From: Rs1 sp029027825
GTDB lineage: Bacteria > Pseudomonadota > Gammaproteobacteria > Pseudomonadales > Balneatricaceae
NCBI GenBank assembly: GCA_029027825.1
Contig: CP093399.1
Span: 3,038,001-3,102,000 of the forward strand
Direction: 5' to 3'
Length of the DNA: 64,000 nt
The translations under genes were made by a program, and so were the position numbers. This document shows positions 43,345-53,082 of this stretch, piece after piece. The notes below the pieces were generated by a model. The model saw nothing but the letters and a program-made list of their open reading frames with translations, made no database searches and was not told the origin of the DNA. The stretch's first letter is position 1; each line of letters opens with the position of its first letter.

Positions 43345-44243
43345 GCCCTTTTTGGAGTGCTTGGATATCCATCATTACACTGGCCGTTATTTTCGGCTGT
43401 ACAGCACTGTTATTGCACACCCGCAAAGGTGAGAAGTTTAAAGGTGCTACTGAAGAAACCACCGGGCATGTATTTGACGGAATTGCTGAATTAGATAATC
43501 CTCTACCGAACTGGTGGTTTTACCTATTCATGAGTACTGTTATTTTCTCACTGGGGTACTTGGTACTTTACCCAGGCTTGGGTAATTTTAAAGGTGTGTT
43601 AAATTGGTCATCTACCAGCCAGTATGAAGAAGAAATTCAACACGCAGAAAACACATACGCGCCAATCTTTGCAAAATATGCGGCGCTACCTATCGAAGAA
43701 TTAAAGAACGAGGAGAACCGGGCCGGCTTATTAATGGGCCAGCGGATGTTTGCCAACAACTGCTCGGTCTGTCATGGTCCAGCGGCAACTGGCGCCTATG
43801 GTTTTCCTAACTTAACTGATTCTGATTGGTTGTATGGCGGTTCTGCGGACATGATAAAGCAGTCAATCACCAATGGACGAACTGGTTCAATGCCCGCTTG
43901 GGGATCAGTACTTGGCGAAGCTGGAGTAAGAGACATGGCTAGTTATGTGCTAAGTCTATCTGGCACTGAAGGGCTTGATGCCGAGGCAATCGCTAGAGCT
44001 AAACCTAAGTTCCAAGCACTATGCATTGCGTGTCACGGCACTGATGGTACTGGAGTTCAAGCACTAGGCGCGCCTAATTTAACTGATAATATCTGGTTAT
44101 ATGGCGATTCTTATGAAAAAGTTACGCACACCATTCGCACCGGACGTGGCGGTTCAATGCCTGCACATAAAGACTTGCTCAGCGACGACAAAATCAATTT
44201 GATTTCCGGCTATGTATATAGCTTATCAAATAAAGACAAGTGA
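43341..44243 (+). CDS. ccoP: cbb3 oxidase subunit III (dihaem cytochrome c)
   Basis: 300 residues. Two N-terminal membrane segments (about 3-25 and 55-75), then two cytochrome c domains with CSVCHG (about 141-146) and CIACHG (about 231-236). Methionine ligands lie in SMPAWG and SMPAHK. Accepts electrons from soluble cytochromes or the bc1 complex. Last gene of ccoNOQP, followed by a strong terminator. Confidence 0.97.
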   Translation: MSPFWSAWISIITLAVIFGCTALLLHTRKGEKFKGATEETTGHVFDGIAELDNPLPNWWFYLFMSTVIFSLGYLVLYPGLGNFKGVLNWSSTSQYEEEIQHAENTYAPIFAKYAALPIEELKNEENRAGLLMGQRMFANNCSVCHGPAATGAYGFPNLTDSDWLYGGSADMIKQSITNGRTGSMPAWGSVLGEAGVRDMASYVLSLSGTEGLDAEAIARAKPKFQALCIACHGTDGTGVQALGAPNLTDNIWLYGDSYEKVTHTIRTGRGGSMPAHKDLLSDDKINLISGYVYSLSNKDK

Positions 44244-44253
44244 TAACCTGAGC

Positions 44254-44294
44254 ACTAAAAAAAAGCGTTATAACTTAGTTATAGCGTTTTTTTT
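44254..44294 (+). terminator. Intrinsic terminator after ccoP
   Basis: AAAAAAAAGCGTTATAAC pairs with GTTATAGCGTTTTTTTT (one bulge, one wobble), ending in eight T residues 10 bp after ccoP. The A/T flanks could make it work in both directions. Confidence 0.85.
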
Positions 44295-44341
44295 GACTTT
44301 TTACCGGAATTAAACCAACAATATAGTTAAACTGATAAATA

Positions 44342-44542
44342 GAGACCTCAGCATAACGTTGCGAGCGAAGCTAAGACAAGGCAATATCGGCTAGATATCG
44401 GAGTTAGTATGCCCCTCACTTTGGGTACAGTGCGCCCTTTTTTATGGGTATTACTGGTGTAAATAAGCATATTGAACCGGCTTCTAACGCCGTATTACCG
44501 AACGCAGTTATCATACCTCTGGGTAAGTTATGTAGAGGTCTC
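44342..44542 (+). repeat. MITE family 2, complete copy
   Basis: 201 bp with ends GAGACCTCAGCATAAC and GTTATGTAGAGGTCTC, inverted with two mismatches. The interior reads GTTGCGAGCGAAGCTAAGAC ... TAGTATGCCCCTCACTTTGG. Partial copies lie at 10621 and 62951. It is inserted between the ccoP terminator and ccoG. Confidence 0.8.
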
Positions 44543-44620
44543 AAGTAATTACCGACCTTAAAACACTATAATTATACTAATACACGCCAGACCAGACACC
44601 GCCGAATAGTGAGCAGCAAC

Positions 44621-46033
44621 ATGAAAAAAATTCCAGTTAGCGACATCACTCCCAGCACTAAAAAAACTGTTGAAACATACGACTTATATGCAAAACGTGA
44701 GCATATCTACGTCAAATTTTATAAAGGTATCTTCAAAAATTTCAGAATTGTATCTGGCGCTATTATGCTAGTGCTTTTTTATGGATCTCCCTGGCTACAA
44801 TGGAACGGTCAACAAGCGATCTTATTTGATTTACCTAATCGACAATTTCACATTTTTAACGCCACTTTTTGGCCGCAAGATTTCATGCTGCTGTCGCTGA
44901 TGCTCATTATATTGGCCTTTGTACTCTTTGTAGTAACGGTCTTTGCCGGTCGATTGTGGTGTGGTTATGCCTGCCCTCAATTTGTATGGACTTGGTTATT
45001 TATTTGGGCTGAACGGATCACTGAAGGCGACCGCAACCAGCGCATGCGCCAAGACAAAAAGTCGATAACCAAAGCACTGTTTTTTAGAAAGTGCGCTAAA
45101 CATACCATCTGGTTTGTGCTGGCACTGACCACAGGCTTAGCCTTTGTTGGCTACTTTACACCGATCATAGAACTTATACCCAGCTTCTTAGCCGCTGAAC
45201 TAGGGCCTTGGGAATTCTGGTGGATCGGTTTTATCGCCGTAGCAACTTACGGAAATGCCGGCTGGTTGCGAGAGCAAGTCTGCATTGATATGTGCCCTTA
45301 CGCGCGTTTTCAAAGTGTCATGTTTGACCCGGATACCTTAATTATATCCTATGATGAAAAACGCGGTGAAAACCGCGGCAAACGCAGTCGCAAAATTGAT
45401 ACAAAAGCCGAGGGTTTAGGTGACTGCATAGATTGCATGCACTGCGTTAACGTCTGCCCTACCGGCATCGACATCCGAGACGGCTTGCAAGTCGAATGTG
45501 TTGCCTGTGGCGCCTGTGTTGATGCATGCGACGATATTATGAGTAGAGTCGGCTACGAAAAGGGATTAATCAAATACACCACTGAAGTAAACTTAGAGGG
45601 AGGTAAGACAAAGATTATTCGTCCCAAGTTAATGGCTTACCTAATCGTGGTAACAATGCTAGTACTCTACTTTGCTTATGTAATATTTGATCGAGTGCCT
45701 ATAGAGGTAGACGTCCACAAAGATCGCAACCATTTATTTGTAGAAATATCAGATAGCATAATAGAAAATATTTATACGATAAAGATCGCCAACAAAAGCC
45801 ATACTGATTTAGAATACCTAATTTCAGCTAGTGGTATTGAAGGCTTATTAGTTGTCGATCAGCCGATTGTTGCTGTGCCAGCAGGTCAGATTATCAACTT
45901 TCCCATTCAAGTCAGGGCCAACACTAGCAACATCTCTAAAAGCAAAACAGTGATTCAAATTAAGGTACAGGCGATCAGTGTAGCAGAGATCAATTCCGAG
46001 GTTGAAAGCCGCTTTATTTCACCTACTTTTTAA
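44621..46033 (+). CDS. ccoG: cbb3 oxidase accessory protein CcoG
   Basis: 470 residues from ATG 44621; an in-frame GTG at 44609 is an alternative. Five membrane helices surround the NapH/FixG-type ferredoxin modules: GRLWCGYACPQFVW near residue 109 and two 4Fe-4S motifs CIDCMHCVNVCPTG and CVACGACVDACDD (about 268-310). CcoG is a cupric reductase that helps load copper into cbb3 oxidase. The C-terminal ~110 residues form an Ig-like periplasmic domain. First gene of ccoGHIS, separated from ccoNOQP by a terminator and a MITE. Confidence 0.95.
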   Translation: MKKIPVSDITPSTKKTVETYDLYAKREHIYVKFYKGIFKNFRIVSGAIMLVLFYGSPWLQWNGQQAILFDLPNRQFHIFNATFWPQDFMLLSLMLIILAFVLFVVTVFAGRLWCGYACPQFVWTWLFIWAERITEGDRNQRMRQDKKSITKALFFRKCAKHTIWFVLALTTGLAFVGYFTPIIELIPSFLAAELGPWEFWWIGFIAVATYGNAGWLREQVCIDMCPYARFQSVMFDPDTLIISYDEKRGENRGKRSRKIDTKAEGLGDCIDCMHCVNVCPTGIDIRDGLQVECVACGACVDACDDIMSRVGYEKGLIKYTTEVNLEGGKTKIIRPKLMAYLIVVTMLVLYFAYVIFDRVPIEVDVHKDRNHLFVEISDSIIENIYTIKIANKSHTDLEYLISASGIEGLLVVDQPIVAVPAGQIINFPIQVRANTSNISKSKTVIQIKVQAISVAEINSEVESRFISPTF

Positions 46034-46175
46034 TTGAACTGTTTGGATTTTTAAAACCTAATGACGGCTAAGATGAACTTTATCTTACCCGTTATTCCGG
46101 TAAAACTTCAATCGCAGATCTTACTCAGTTGATGTAAGATGAGCGAAATAATCTAGGTATAAGTAAATACATTTA

Positions 46176-46700
46176 ATGAAAACAATAGAACAGTATGCGA
46201 ACGACCCATGGTACAAACAACCTTGGTTATTATTCGCCATGATTCCCTTAGTCGCAACCGTCATTGCAGGGACTACTTTTTTAGTCGTTTCCATCGTCTC
46301 ATCAGATGGTATAGTCAAAGATGACTACTATCGGATGGCACGCGGCTATTATAGTGATCCTACTAAAGTACAGTTCGCCTACGATAAAAAAATTGCTGCA
46401 AATATAGCCTATGATAATTTAACTGGCGACTTATCCGTCAAATTATCGGGTGATTTTCAGCAATTTCCTGCGACCCTAAATTTTAGTTTTGTTTCTCCTA
46501 CTCAACAAAAATATGATTTTAATGTAGTACTTCGACAAGTTGCAGGACAACCTGTGTATCTTGGTTCGCTAAATTCGGCAATCAAAGGAAAACGCTACAT
46601 CATGGTTAACCCACCGGAGAACAACTGGCGTCTAAGTAGTGAAATCAACCCTCCATATGACCGACTCACTCTACTATTAAAGGCCGAGAAACCTCAATAA
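46176..46700 (+). CDS. ccoH: cbb3 oxidase assembly protein CcoH (FixH)
   Basis: 174 residues. A single N-terminal membrane anchor (PWLLFAMIPLVATVIAGTTF, about 17-36) precedes the conserved DDYYRMARGYYSDPTK and a periplasmic FixH domain. It assists cbb3 assembly and interacts with CcoI/CcoP. Its stop is 1 bp from the ccoI start. Confidence 0.93.
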   Translation: MKTIEQYANDPWYKQPWLLFAMIPLVATVIAGTTFLVVSIVSSDGIVKDDYYRMARGYYSDPTKVQFAYDKKIAANIAYDNLTGDLSVKLSGDFQQFPATLNFSFVSPTQQKYDFNVVLRQVAGQPVYLGSLNSAIKGKRYIMVNPPENNWRLSSEINPPYDRLTLLLKAEKPQ

Positions 46701-46701
46701 C

Positions 46702-49197
46702 ATGCAGCAAAATGAAGTTGCGAACGGACAGTGTTATCACTGTCTTCTGAGTATCCCAACACATTCTAATTTCCAGCTGACTATTGATGGAACAGCCCGT
46801 AAAATGTGCTGTCCCGGCTGTTTAGCAGTTGCACAAACAATTTTAGCTAGCGGCTTAGATAATTATTATCAACACCGTAATCTAGTGATCCAGGCCACAA
46901 CTGCCAACAACATTAGCAGAGACCGAAAAAGCTTAATTCCCGATGAGTTGCTATTACTCAACGACCAAGAATTGCAAAACAGTTTCGTCACCATCGATAC
47001 TCAAGGGCAAAAAGAAGCGACTTTAGTGATTGAGGGAATTACTTGCGCTGCCTGCGTATGGCTACTAGAAAAACACTTACACAAACTCTCCGGCATCAAC
47101 AAATTCAACGTCAACATGAGCAACCACCGGGCGCAGGTAAGCTGGCAAGACTCTGAAATTAAATTGAGTGACATATTAGCCGCAATCCACCACATCGGCT
47201 ATCTTGGTCATCCATATCGTGCCGATATTGAAGAGCAAATACTGGCATCTGAACAAAAAAAAGCCATGCGTCGCCTCGGTATTTCAGGCGTAGGCATGAT
47301 GCAAGTGCTGGCCTTGGCAATTGCTTTATATTTTGGCCGCTATAGTGGTATTGATTCAAGCACCGAGAACTGGCTGCGCTGGATCAGCTTTACGATTTGC
47401 ACCCCAATCGTCTTTTATGCAGCACAGCCCTTTTTCTTCGCCGCATATAGAGATTTAAAAACCTTCAATCTCAGCATGGATGTGCCAGTCTCTTTAGCGG
47501 TAGGCGCCGCCTACATTGCCAGTGGTTGGGCCACTATATCGGCAAGTGGCGAAATATATTTCGACTCGGTCTCAATGTTTACCTTCTTTTTGCTGTTTGG
47601 CCGCTACCTTGAAATGCAGGCTAGACACAGAACTGGACGCGCGGGAAACGCCCTGCAAAATTTGCTACCAGAGGCGACCATTAGACTAACTAAGGATAAA
47701 AACGGCGTCATCAGTGAGCAATTGATTGCCTGTTCTAAATTATCGGTCGACGATTGCATTTTAGTCAAACCCGTGCAGACTATACCCACTGACGGAGTCA
47801 TTACCCGAGGCTATTCCAGCATTGATGAATCAGCGCTAACCGGCGAGTATTTACCTAAGCGCAGAAACTTAGATGATCATGTGATCGGCGGCACATTAAA
47901 TGTTGAAAACCCACTGCAGATAAAGGTCACTGCAATTGGCGCCCAAACTCAACTATCGGCCATCGTAAGATTGTTAGAACGCGCCAGTCAAGATAAACCA
48001 AAAGTTGCTGTTATTGCCGATAAAGTTGCAAATTACTTTGTCGCTTGTGTACTAGCCTCTGCAGCAATAGTGAGTATCAGTTGGTACTTTATCGATTCAT
48101 CTCAAGCATTTTGGATCACCTTATCAGTCTTAGTTGTTACTTGCCCTTGTGCTCTGTCACTTGCAACACCTACCGCCTTAACCACAGCCACTGGCACTCT
48201 TAGGCAACAAGGCTTATTAATCACGCGCTCGCACGTCCTTGAAAATTTAGCAGCGGCAACAGATTTTGTATTTGACAAAACCGGCACTTTGACTCAAGGC
48301 AACCTCACCATCGAACAAACAGTCGCGACAGCGGGCGAAAAACCGGCACTAGAAATAGCCGCCGCTCTCGAACAGCACTCAGAACACCAGATAGCGCGTG
48401 CATTCAAACACTATTGCGTGACTGGAGCCGAGGACATTCAAGTGACTTTAGGCTTTGGAATTCAAGGTACAGTCAAAGGTATGACATACCGGATCGGTAA
48501 AGCTGAATTTTCAGCACAATTACTCAAAGATACGACTATCACTGCACCTAGCGATACCGGACACTGGCTACTACTTTGCTCGACTAGAAAAGTCATCGCT
48601 TGGTTTTTAATCGCTGACGTCTTACGCAGTGATAGTAAAGCCTGTATTACACAACTAAAACAGCTAAATATTAACGTGCATATGTTAACGGGTGATAGCT
48701 CATCAAGTGTGAATGATATTGCAGCGCAATTAAGCATTGAGCAAATTTGCTCAGCAGCCAGCCCAAAAGATAAAATTGATTATATTAATAACTTACGACA
48801 ACAAGGCGCCAAAGTTGTGATGGTAGGTGATGGTATTAACGATTTGCCGGTACTGGCAGGCGCGCAGACCTCTATTGCCATGGGTAGCGCCTCAGATTTA
48901 GCTAAAACCCATGCTGATGCCGTCTTAACTAGCGGCGAATTGCAGGTAATTACCACGGCATTATTAATGGCAAAAAAAACCAAAAGAGTGATAATACAAA
49001 ACATTGTCTGGGCCTTCAGTTACAATATGCTAGCACTACCGCTCGCTGCTTTCGGATTAATTCCTCCCTACGCTGCGGCGATAGGCATGTCTCTTAGTTC
49101 ACTGATAGTCGTTAGCAATGCTTTACGATTGAGCAAGGCCGAGCCGCAAAAAGCAATAGCTACCTCCAATCCTCAACAATTGTCTAAACAGACATAG
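46702..49197 (+). CDS. ccoI: Copper-transporting P-type ATPase CcoI (FixI)
   Basis: 831 residues. An N-terminal Cys-rich module (CYHC...CCPGC, about 11-40) is followed by a heavy-metal-associated domain with GITCAAC (about 112-118). Membrane domain next, with the transport motif TCPCALS at about 480-486. Phosphorylation site DKTGTLTQGN (about 525), TGDSSS, and MVGDGINDLPVLA (hinge). Exports Cu(I) into the periplasm for cbb3 oxidase rather than for copper resistance, as its position in ccoGHIS shows. Confidence 0.96.
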   Translation: MQQNEVANGQCYHCLLSIPTHSNFQLTIDGTARKMCCPGCLAVAQTILASGLDNYYQHRNLVIQATTANNISRDRKSLIPDELLLLNDQELQNSFVTIDTQGQKEATLVIEGITCAACVWLLEKHLHKLSGINKFNVNMSNHRAQVSWQDSEIKLSDILAAIHHIGYLGHPYRADIEEQILASEQKKAMRRLGISGVGMMQVLALAIALYFGRYSGIDSSTENWLRWISFTICTPIVFYAAQPFFFAAYRDLKTFNLSMDVPVSLAVGAAYIASGWATISASGEIYFDSVSMFTFFLLFGRYLEMQARHRTGRAGNALQNLLPEATIRLTKDKNGVISEQLIACSKLSVDDCILVKPVQTIPTDGVITRGYSSIDESALTGEYLPKRRNLDDHVIGGTLNVENPLQIKVTAIGAQTQLSAIVRLLERASQDKPKVAVIADKVANYFVACVLASAAIVSISWYFIDSSQAFWITLSVLVVTCPCALSLATPTALTTATGTLRQQGLLITRSHVLENLAAATDFVFDKTGTLTQGNLTIEQTVATAGEKPALEIAAALEQHSEHQIARAFKHYCVTGAEDIQVTLGFGIQGTVKGMTYRIGKAEFSAQLLKDTTITAPSDTGHWLLLCSTRKVIAWFLIADVLRSDSKACITQLKQLNINVHMLTGDSSSSVNDIAAQLSIEQICSAASPKDKIDYINNLRQQGAKVVMVGDGINDLPVLAGAQTSIAMGSASDLAKTHADAVLTSGELQVITTALLMAKKTKRVIIQNIVWAFSYNMLALPLAAFGLIPPYAAAIGMSLSSLIVVSNALRLSKAEPQKAIATSNPQQLSKQT

Positions 49198-49206
49198 GAA
49201 GTTTTC

Positions 49207-49416
49207 ATGGAAATACTACCTTTCCTACTTGGCATTTCAGTACTGTTCTTTTTTGGCGCGATTATTTTCTTCTTCTGGAATGTTAATAACGGCCAATATG
49301 ATGATCTTGACTCCCCTGCCATGAGAATTTTATTCGATGATGACGAAGAGCTAATCCCGCATGACTTTAATAATTCCGCTGCTAAAAAATCAACTACGAC
49401 TGAGCGTAAAGAATAA
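49207..49416 (+). CDS. ccoS: cbb3 oxidase assembly protein CcoS
   Basis: 69 residues. One membrane helix (LLGISVLFFFGAIIFFFW, about 7-24), then NVNNGQYDDLDSPAMRILFDD, the CcoS signature. Required for cofactor insertion into cbb3 oxidase. Nine bp after ccoI. Confidence 0.94.
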   Translation: MEILPFLLGISVLFFFGAIIFFFWNVNNGQYDDLDSPAMRILFDDDEELIPHDFNNSAAKKSTTTERKE

Positions 49417-49419
49417 CAA

Positions 49420-50094
49420 ATGTTCGATAGTTTAACGTTGGCTAGTGCATTTTTATTGGGAATTTTAGGCAGCGCGCATTGCATTGGTATGTGCGGAGGA
49501 ATTGCCTCCAGTATCGCCTTAGCGCAAAACATCAATAGAACCTTGTCTCTATTTTTTTACAATATTGGCCGCATTAGCAGCTACGCTCTTGCTGGTGCCA
49601 TATTAGGCAGCCTAGACTTTTTAATGCAATACGCTGCAGTTGAAGTTTTACTGCGTACTTTTGCCGCCTTAATGCTCATATCCATGGGGCTTTACGTCGC
49701 GCAATGGTGGCGAGGCCTAACCAAAATTGAATTAATTGGCCACAAACTCTGGCGTTACATCAGCCCAGCTGCCAGCAAATTGCTGCCTGTTACTAGTGTC
49801 AAACAAGCCTTCCTGTTAGGTATATTTTGGGGCTGGTTACCCTGCGGCTTAGTCTATAGTACTTTGATTTGGAGCAGTGCGGCTAACAGCAGTTCTGAAA
49901 GTGCGTTATTGATGTTATTTTTCGGTTTAGGCACACTGCCGGCAATGATGACCACCAGCCTATTAGCCAGCCAGTTAAAAAACCTGCTCAGCAAGCGTAT
50001 CAGCCAGCAAATCAGCGGAACCTTGATCATCTCACTTGGCGCCTACAGCATACCCTGGATGGGTCTATATGCCACTTTTACGGCGATCTTTTAA
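49420..50094 (+). CDS. TauE/SafE-like (CcoG-cluster) membrane protein
   Basis: 224 residues, about six membrane helices. It carries HCIGMCGGIASSIALAQ (about 22-38) near the N-terminus and FLLGIFWGWLPCGLVYSTL (about 131-149), the pattern of the DsbD/SafE-like family commonly encoded after ccoS. Annotated in many genomes as sulfite exporter TauE/SafE, though the conserved Met/Cys pair and its position suggest copper or thiol handling for cbb3. Starts 3 bp after ccoS, so it is the last gene of the operon. Confidence 0.85.
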   Translation: MFDSLTLASAFLLGILGSAHCIGMCGGIASSIALAQNINRTLSLFFYNIGRISSYALAGAILGSLDFLMQYAAVEVLLRTFAALMLISMGLYVAQWWRGLTKIELIGHKLWRYISPAASKLLPVTSVKQAFLLGIFWGWLPCGLVYSTLIWSSAANSSSESALLMLFFGLGTLPAMMTTSLLASQLKNLLSKRISQQISGTLIISLGAYSIPWMGLYATFTAIF

Positions 50095-50138
50095 GCATTC
50101 GACAACCCCAACTATCGCTAAAACCTATGAGAACAACG

Positions 50139-50903
50139 ATGCATAACATCCTCTTTATCTGCGCGCTAGCAGCAGAGAAACAAGCACTAATTGACAGCTT
50201 AGGCGATAACTTTGAAGTGCTAACGATCAGTACTCGTTTAAATTTAACCATGCTTAAATACCCGCATCAGCAGCGCAATTTATTTATCACTGAATCAGGG
50301 ATGGGAAGCATCAATGCTGGTATTAAGTTAGCACTTATTTTAGAACAGTACACAATAGATCAAATCATCTTACTCGGCGTCGGCGGAGCATTGCACCATT
50401 CTCTGAACATCGGAGATATGATAATCACTGACAAGGTAATTCAGCACGATTATTTTTCATCTCTAGCCAGCGGCAATTATCTTATGCGTCCGGGAGAGTT
50501 AATTTTAAGCGCTTCACAGAGCGAATTACACTGCCCGATTATACAGTCGACAATTTCAGCTTATGGAACTGCACTAATCAACAGCGCAAAACAGCACCCA
50601 AGCATCCGTGTTATAGAGGGGCTAATTGCCTCAGGCAGTGAGTTTGTAGGCACTGAGCTGCGCAAAAACATCATCCATAAACAAGCCCAACAAGCTTTAC
50701 TTGTCGATATGGAAGCGGCTGCTGTAGCAGTGGTTGCCAACCAATATCAATGCCCATTCATTGTCGCAAAAACAGTATCAGACCGATTACGCAGTGATGC
50801 TAATGCCAGCATTGATTTTAGCACTTTCCTCACTACAGCTAGCAAAAATGCAGCACAAATTGCCATGCATATAATCGATAGCGACGATAAGTCCGTCCAC
50901 TAA
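50139..50903 (+). CDS. MTA/SAH nucleosidase-like phosphorylase superfamily protein
   Basis: 255 residues from ATG 50139 (MHNILFICALAAEKQAL); an ATG four codons earlier is possible. Nucleoside phosphorylase superfamily features: ESGMGSINAGIKLAL (about 53-67), LLGVGGALHHSLNIGDMIITDKVIQHDY (quoted in part), and the catalytic DMEAAAVAVVANQ (about 189-201) with later Asp in VSDRLRSDA. Best fit is 5'-methylthioadenosine/S-adenosylhomocysteine nucleosidase, but its length (MtnN is about 232) and sequence leave the substrate open. Confidence 0.78.
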   Translation: MHNILFICALAAEKQALIDSLGDNFEVLTISTRLNLTMLKYPHQQRNLFITESGMGSINAGIKLALILEQYTIDQIILLGVGGALHHSLNIGDMIITDKVIQHDYFSSLASGNYLMRPGELILSASQSELHCPIIQSTISAYGTALINSAKQHPSIRVIEGLIASGSEFVGTELRKNIIHKQAQQALLVDMEAAAVAVVANQYQCPFIVAKTVSDRLRSDANASIDFSTFLTTASKNAAQIAMHIIDSDDKSVH

Positions 50904-51034
50904 AATTGACATAAAACTGCGATATTTCTCGTTAGTCAGATAACTAATCAATATAATAACCGGCTGTTAACAACTACCGCCGAGCTTTATTTGTAGAGAT
51001 GCTATTTGGCGCCATCTTTGAGGATCTTTTGTAT

Positions 51035-51943
51035 ATGTGGTTTAAAAATATTATTTTTTATCGTTTTACCGAAAATGTCAGCTACACCGCCGACCAACTT
51101 GAGTCCGCGTTTGAAGAACATTCATTCACCCCCTGTAAAAGCCAAGAATTATCTCGCTATGGCTGGGTATCTCCTCATTCAAGTATGCACAACCAACAAG
51201 TGTTTCAAAGTAACGGTGCTTTTTTAATTACCGCGCAAAAAGAAGATAAATTAGTCCCCAGCTCTGTCGTCAATCAACAGTTAAAAGACAAAATTGAGAT
51301 TATACAAAAGCAAGAGGGGCGCAAAATTTATCGTAAAGAACAGCTTAGCTTAAAAGATGAAATCGTCTTAGACTTACTGCCACGTGCATTTAGCAAATAC
51401 AGTCAAACCAGCGCGCTAATAGTCCCGCAACATAACTTTATGGTTGTAGACAGCTCAAGCTACACTAAAGCTGAAGAGTTATTAAATTTACTGCGCAATA
51501 GCTTAGGCACACTTGCGGTTAAACTGCCCGATGTCAACCATTCACCTGCAGTCATGATGTCACAGTGGTTAAACCAAGAGAGCTTAGTGCCAGCGTTCAA
51601 ATGCCTAGAAGAATGTGAGTTAAAAGATCAGAGTGGCGACGGCGCTGTTATCAAAGTGAAAGGTCAAGAACTGCAGTGTGATGAAATTACTATGCACTTA
51701 GACGCTGGCAAACAAGTCACTAAACTCGCTTTAGAGTGGGATGAAACCCTCAGCTTTATTTTACATGAAGACCTGTCTATCAAGCGCTTTAAGCCTTCTG
51801 ATCAATTATCCACTGAATTGAATGAAGAAGATTCTGAAGATCCTTTACAGAGACTAGATTCCGATACCGCTAGATTAACCTTAGAGCTACAGCGTTTATT
51901 ACCAGAACTATTAAGTGCCTTTGGCGGTGAAGTTATTCGTTAA
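51035..51943 (+). CDS. rdgC: Recombination-associated protein RdgC
   Basis: 302 residues from ATG 51035 (MWFKNIIFYRF), with GAGGA upstream; the frame extends 12 codons further but that part is not conserved. RdgC forms a ring around DNA and restrains RecA. Visible family features: GWVSPHS, VVNQQLKDKIEIIQKQEGRK (in part), LKDEIVLDLLPRAFSKYS, and EGxL-like LALEWDETLSFILHEDLSIKRFK near the C-terminus. Length matches E. coli RdgC (303). Confidence 0.95.
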   Translation: MWFKNIIFYRFTENVSYTADQLESAFEEHSFTPCKSQELSRYGWVSPHSSMHNQQVFQSNGAFLITAQKEDKLVPSSVVNQQLKDKIEIIQKQEGRKIYRKEQLSLKDEIVLDLLPRAFSKYSQTSALIVPQHNFMVVDSSSYTKAEELLNLLRNSLGTLAVKLPDVNHSPAVMMSQWLNQESLVPAFKCLEECELKDQSGDGAVIKVKGQELQCDEITMHLDAGKQVTKLALEWDETLSFILHEDLSIKRFKPSDQLSTELNEEDSEDPLQRLDSDTARLTLELQRLLPELLSAFGGEVIR

Positions 51944-52111
51944 CCCATTTTTATCTAGAAACTAGGATGTAACTAGAGAGATACTATATTCGATCTACTG
52001 GATACTAGATGTAGGAATTGCTCAAGCCAAAACAGTGACATCTAGATAGGCTAGCAGATCGAACTAATGGGCATCCGCAGCACCTGATGCTAGATTTTCT
52101 AACGCTAGTGC

Positions 52112-52438
52112 TTATTTACACCATTGACGTTCACATGGAATACCATTGGAATCACCGTCCATTTTTGGATTTGGGCAGTTTTGTAGGAAAAATGTAGCCT
52201 CAGAACACGAGCTCATTTGACTGCAATACTGACGCCCATCGCATGAGTATTTTGAACTGACTGCCGGTTGATAACCTAAAGTCGGTGGGCTTTGGGCAGC
52301 TGCAGAGGAATTAATAACCCTTAGATAGGGCGTACCTACTAGCTCGAGATCGGCATTGGTCAGGACTTGAATTTCTTGCCTCGGATACATGTTCCAAACA
52401 CCGGCACCAATAAGCACCAGTAATATTAACTTTTTCAT
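52112..52438 (-). CDS. Excalibur calcium-binding domain protein
   Basis: 108 residues from ATG 52438 (MKKLILLVLIGAG). One N-terminal hydrophobic segment (about 4-17), possibly a signal anchor, then a low-complexity linker. The excalibur domain spans about 63-107: CDGRQYCSQMSSCSEATFF with DGDSNGIPCERQWC. Conserved Cys pairs and the DxDxDGxxCE calcium loop are present (DGDSNGIPCE). Exported, function unknown. The longer frame upstream runs into the repeat at 52500 and was rejected as start. Confidence 0.85.
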   Translation of the reverse strand: MKKLILLVLIGAGVWNMYPRQEIQVLTNADLELVGTPYLRVINSSAAAQSPPTLGYQPAVSSKYSCDGRQYCSQMSSCSEATFFLQNCPNPKMDGDSNGIPCERQWCK

Positions 52439-52499
52439 TGATAGATTCTTACTGTTTATAAGATTACCTGATTGACCATCATACTCCGCTTGACTAGAC

Positions 52500-52804
52500 A
52501 ACTGTCTAACAAAGTGATTAATTACAACAAGTTAATCGAAGTTATAGTAATATATTTTTATCATTTAATAATGGTTTAGATTATAGTCTCGTCATTTATT
52601 TGTAATTTTTTTTTACTTTAGGTTAGTCTGTGAAGACACAGCACTAATCAGGTAGTGTTTTGTTTTTCCTCTGTGCAGCGCAGCGCCTCTGTGTCCTCTG
52701 TGGTGAAAAAATCTTTAAAGGATTGGTTTTACCACAGAGGACACAGAGAAGAGATTAAAAGCATCTTTTGCTGCGCTGTGGCGAAGACACGCTAATCAGC
52801 GTAA
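52500..52804 (-). repeat. 305-bp dispersed element, copy B
   Basis: The reverse complement of the element at 1425-1728, sharing both flanks and the CCACAGAGGACACAGAG palindrome (here without the A-to-C change seen in copy A). It sits just upstream of the excalibur gene. The remaining 52805-53267 holds a perfect palindrome at 53083-53115 and nothing else recognised. Confidence 0.75.
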
Positions 52805-53082
52805 GATTATGCCGTCCACATATTGTGGGTAATATAGTTTACCTAAAACATGGCGAGCGATAAAGCCTCATCAAACCAATCATTTCAACGCCTTACTTGC
52901 GCTGACATATTTAAACTAGTTTAGCTTTATTGTCTAGTATCTTAATTTGCGACCATCCTTCAAGATAACGTACATCATTGAGCCTCTGAAAAAATCACAT
53001 ATGCGACTTGCGCACAGTGGAGTTGGCGATTAATACAACCAGCATACTGATGGTGTTACGAGATCCTTGCAAAGCACGAATT

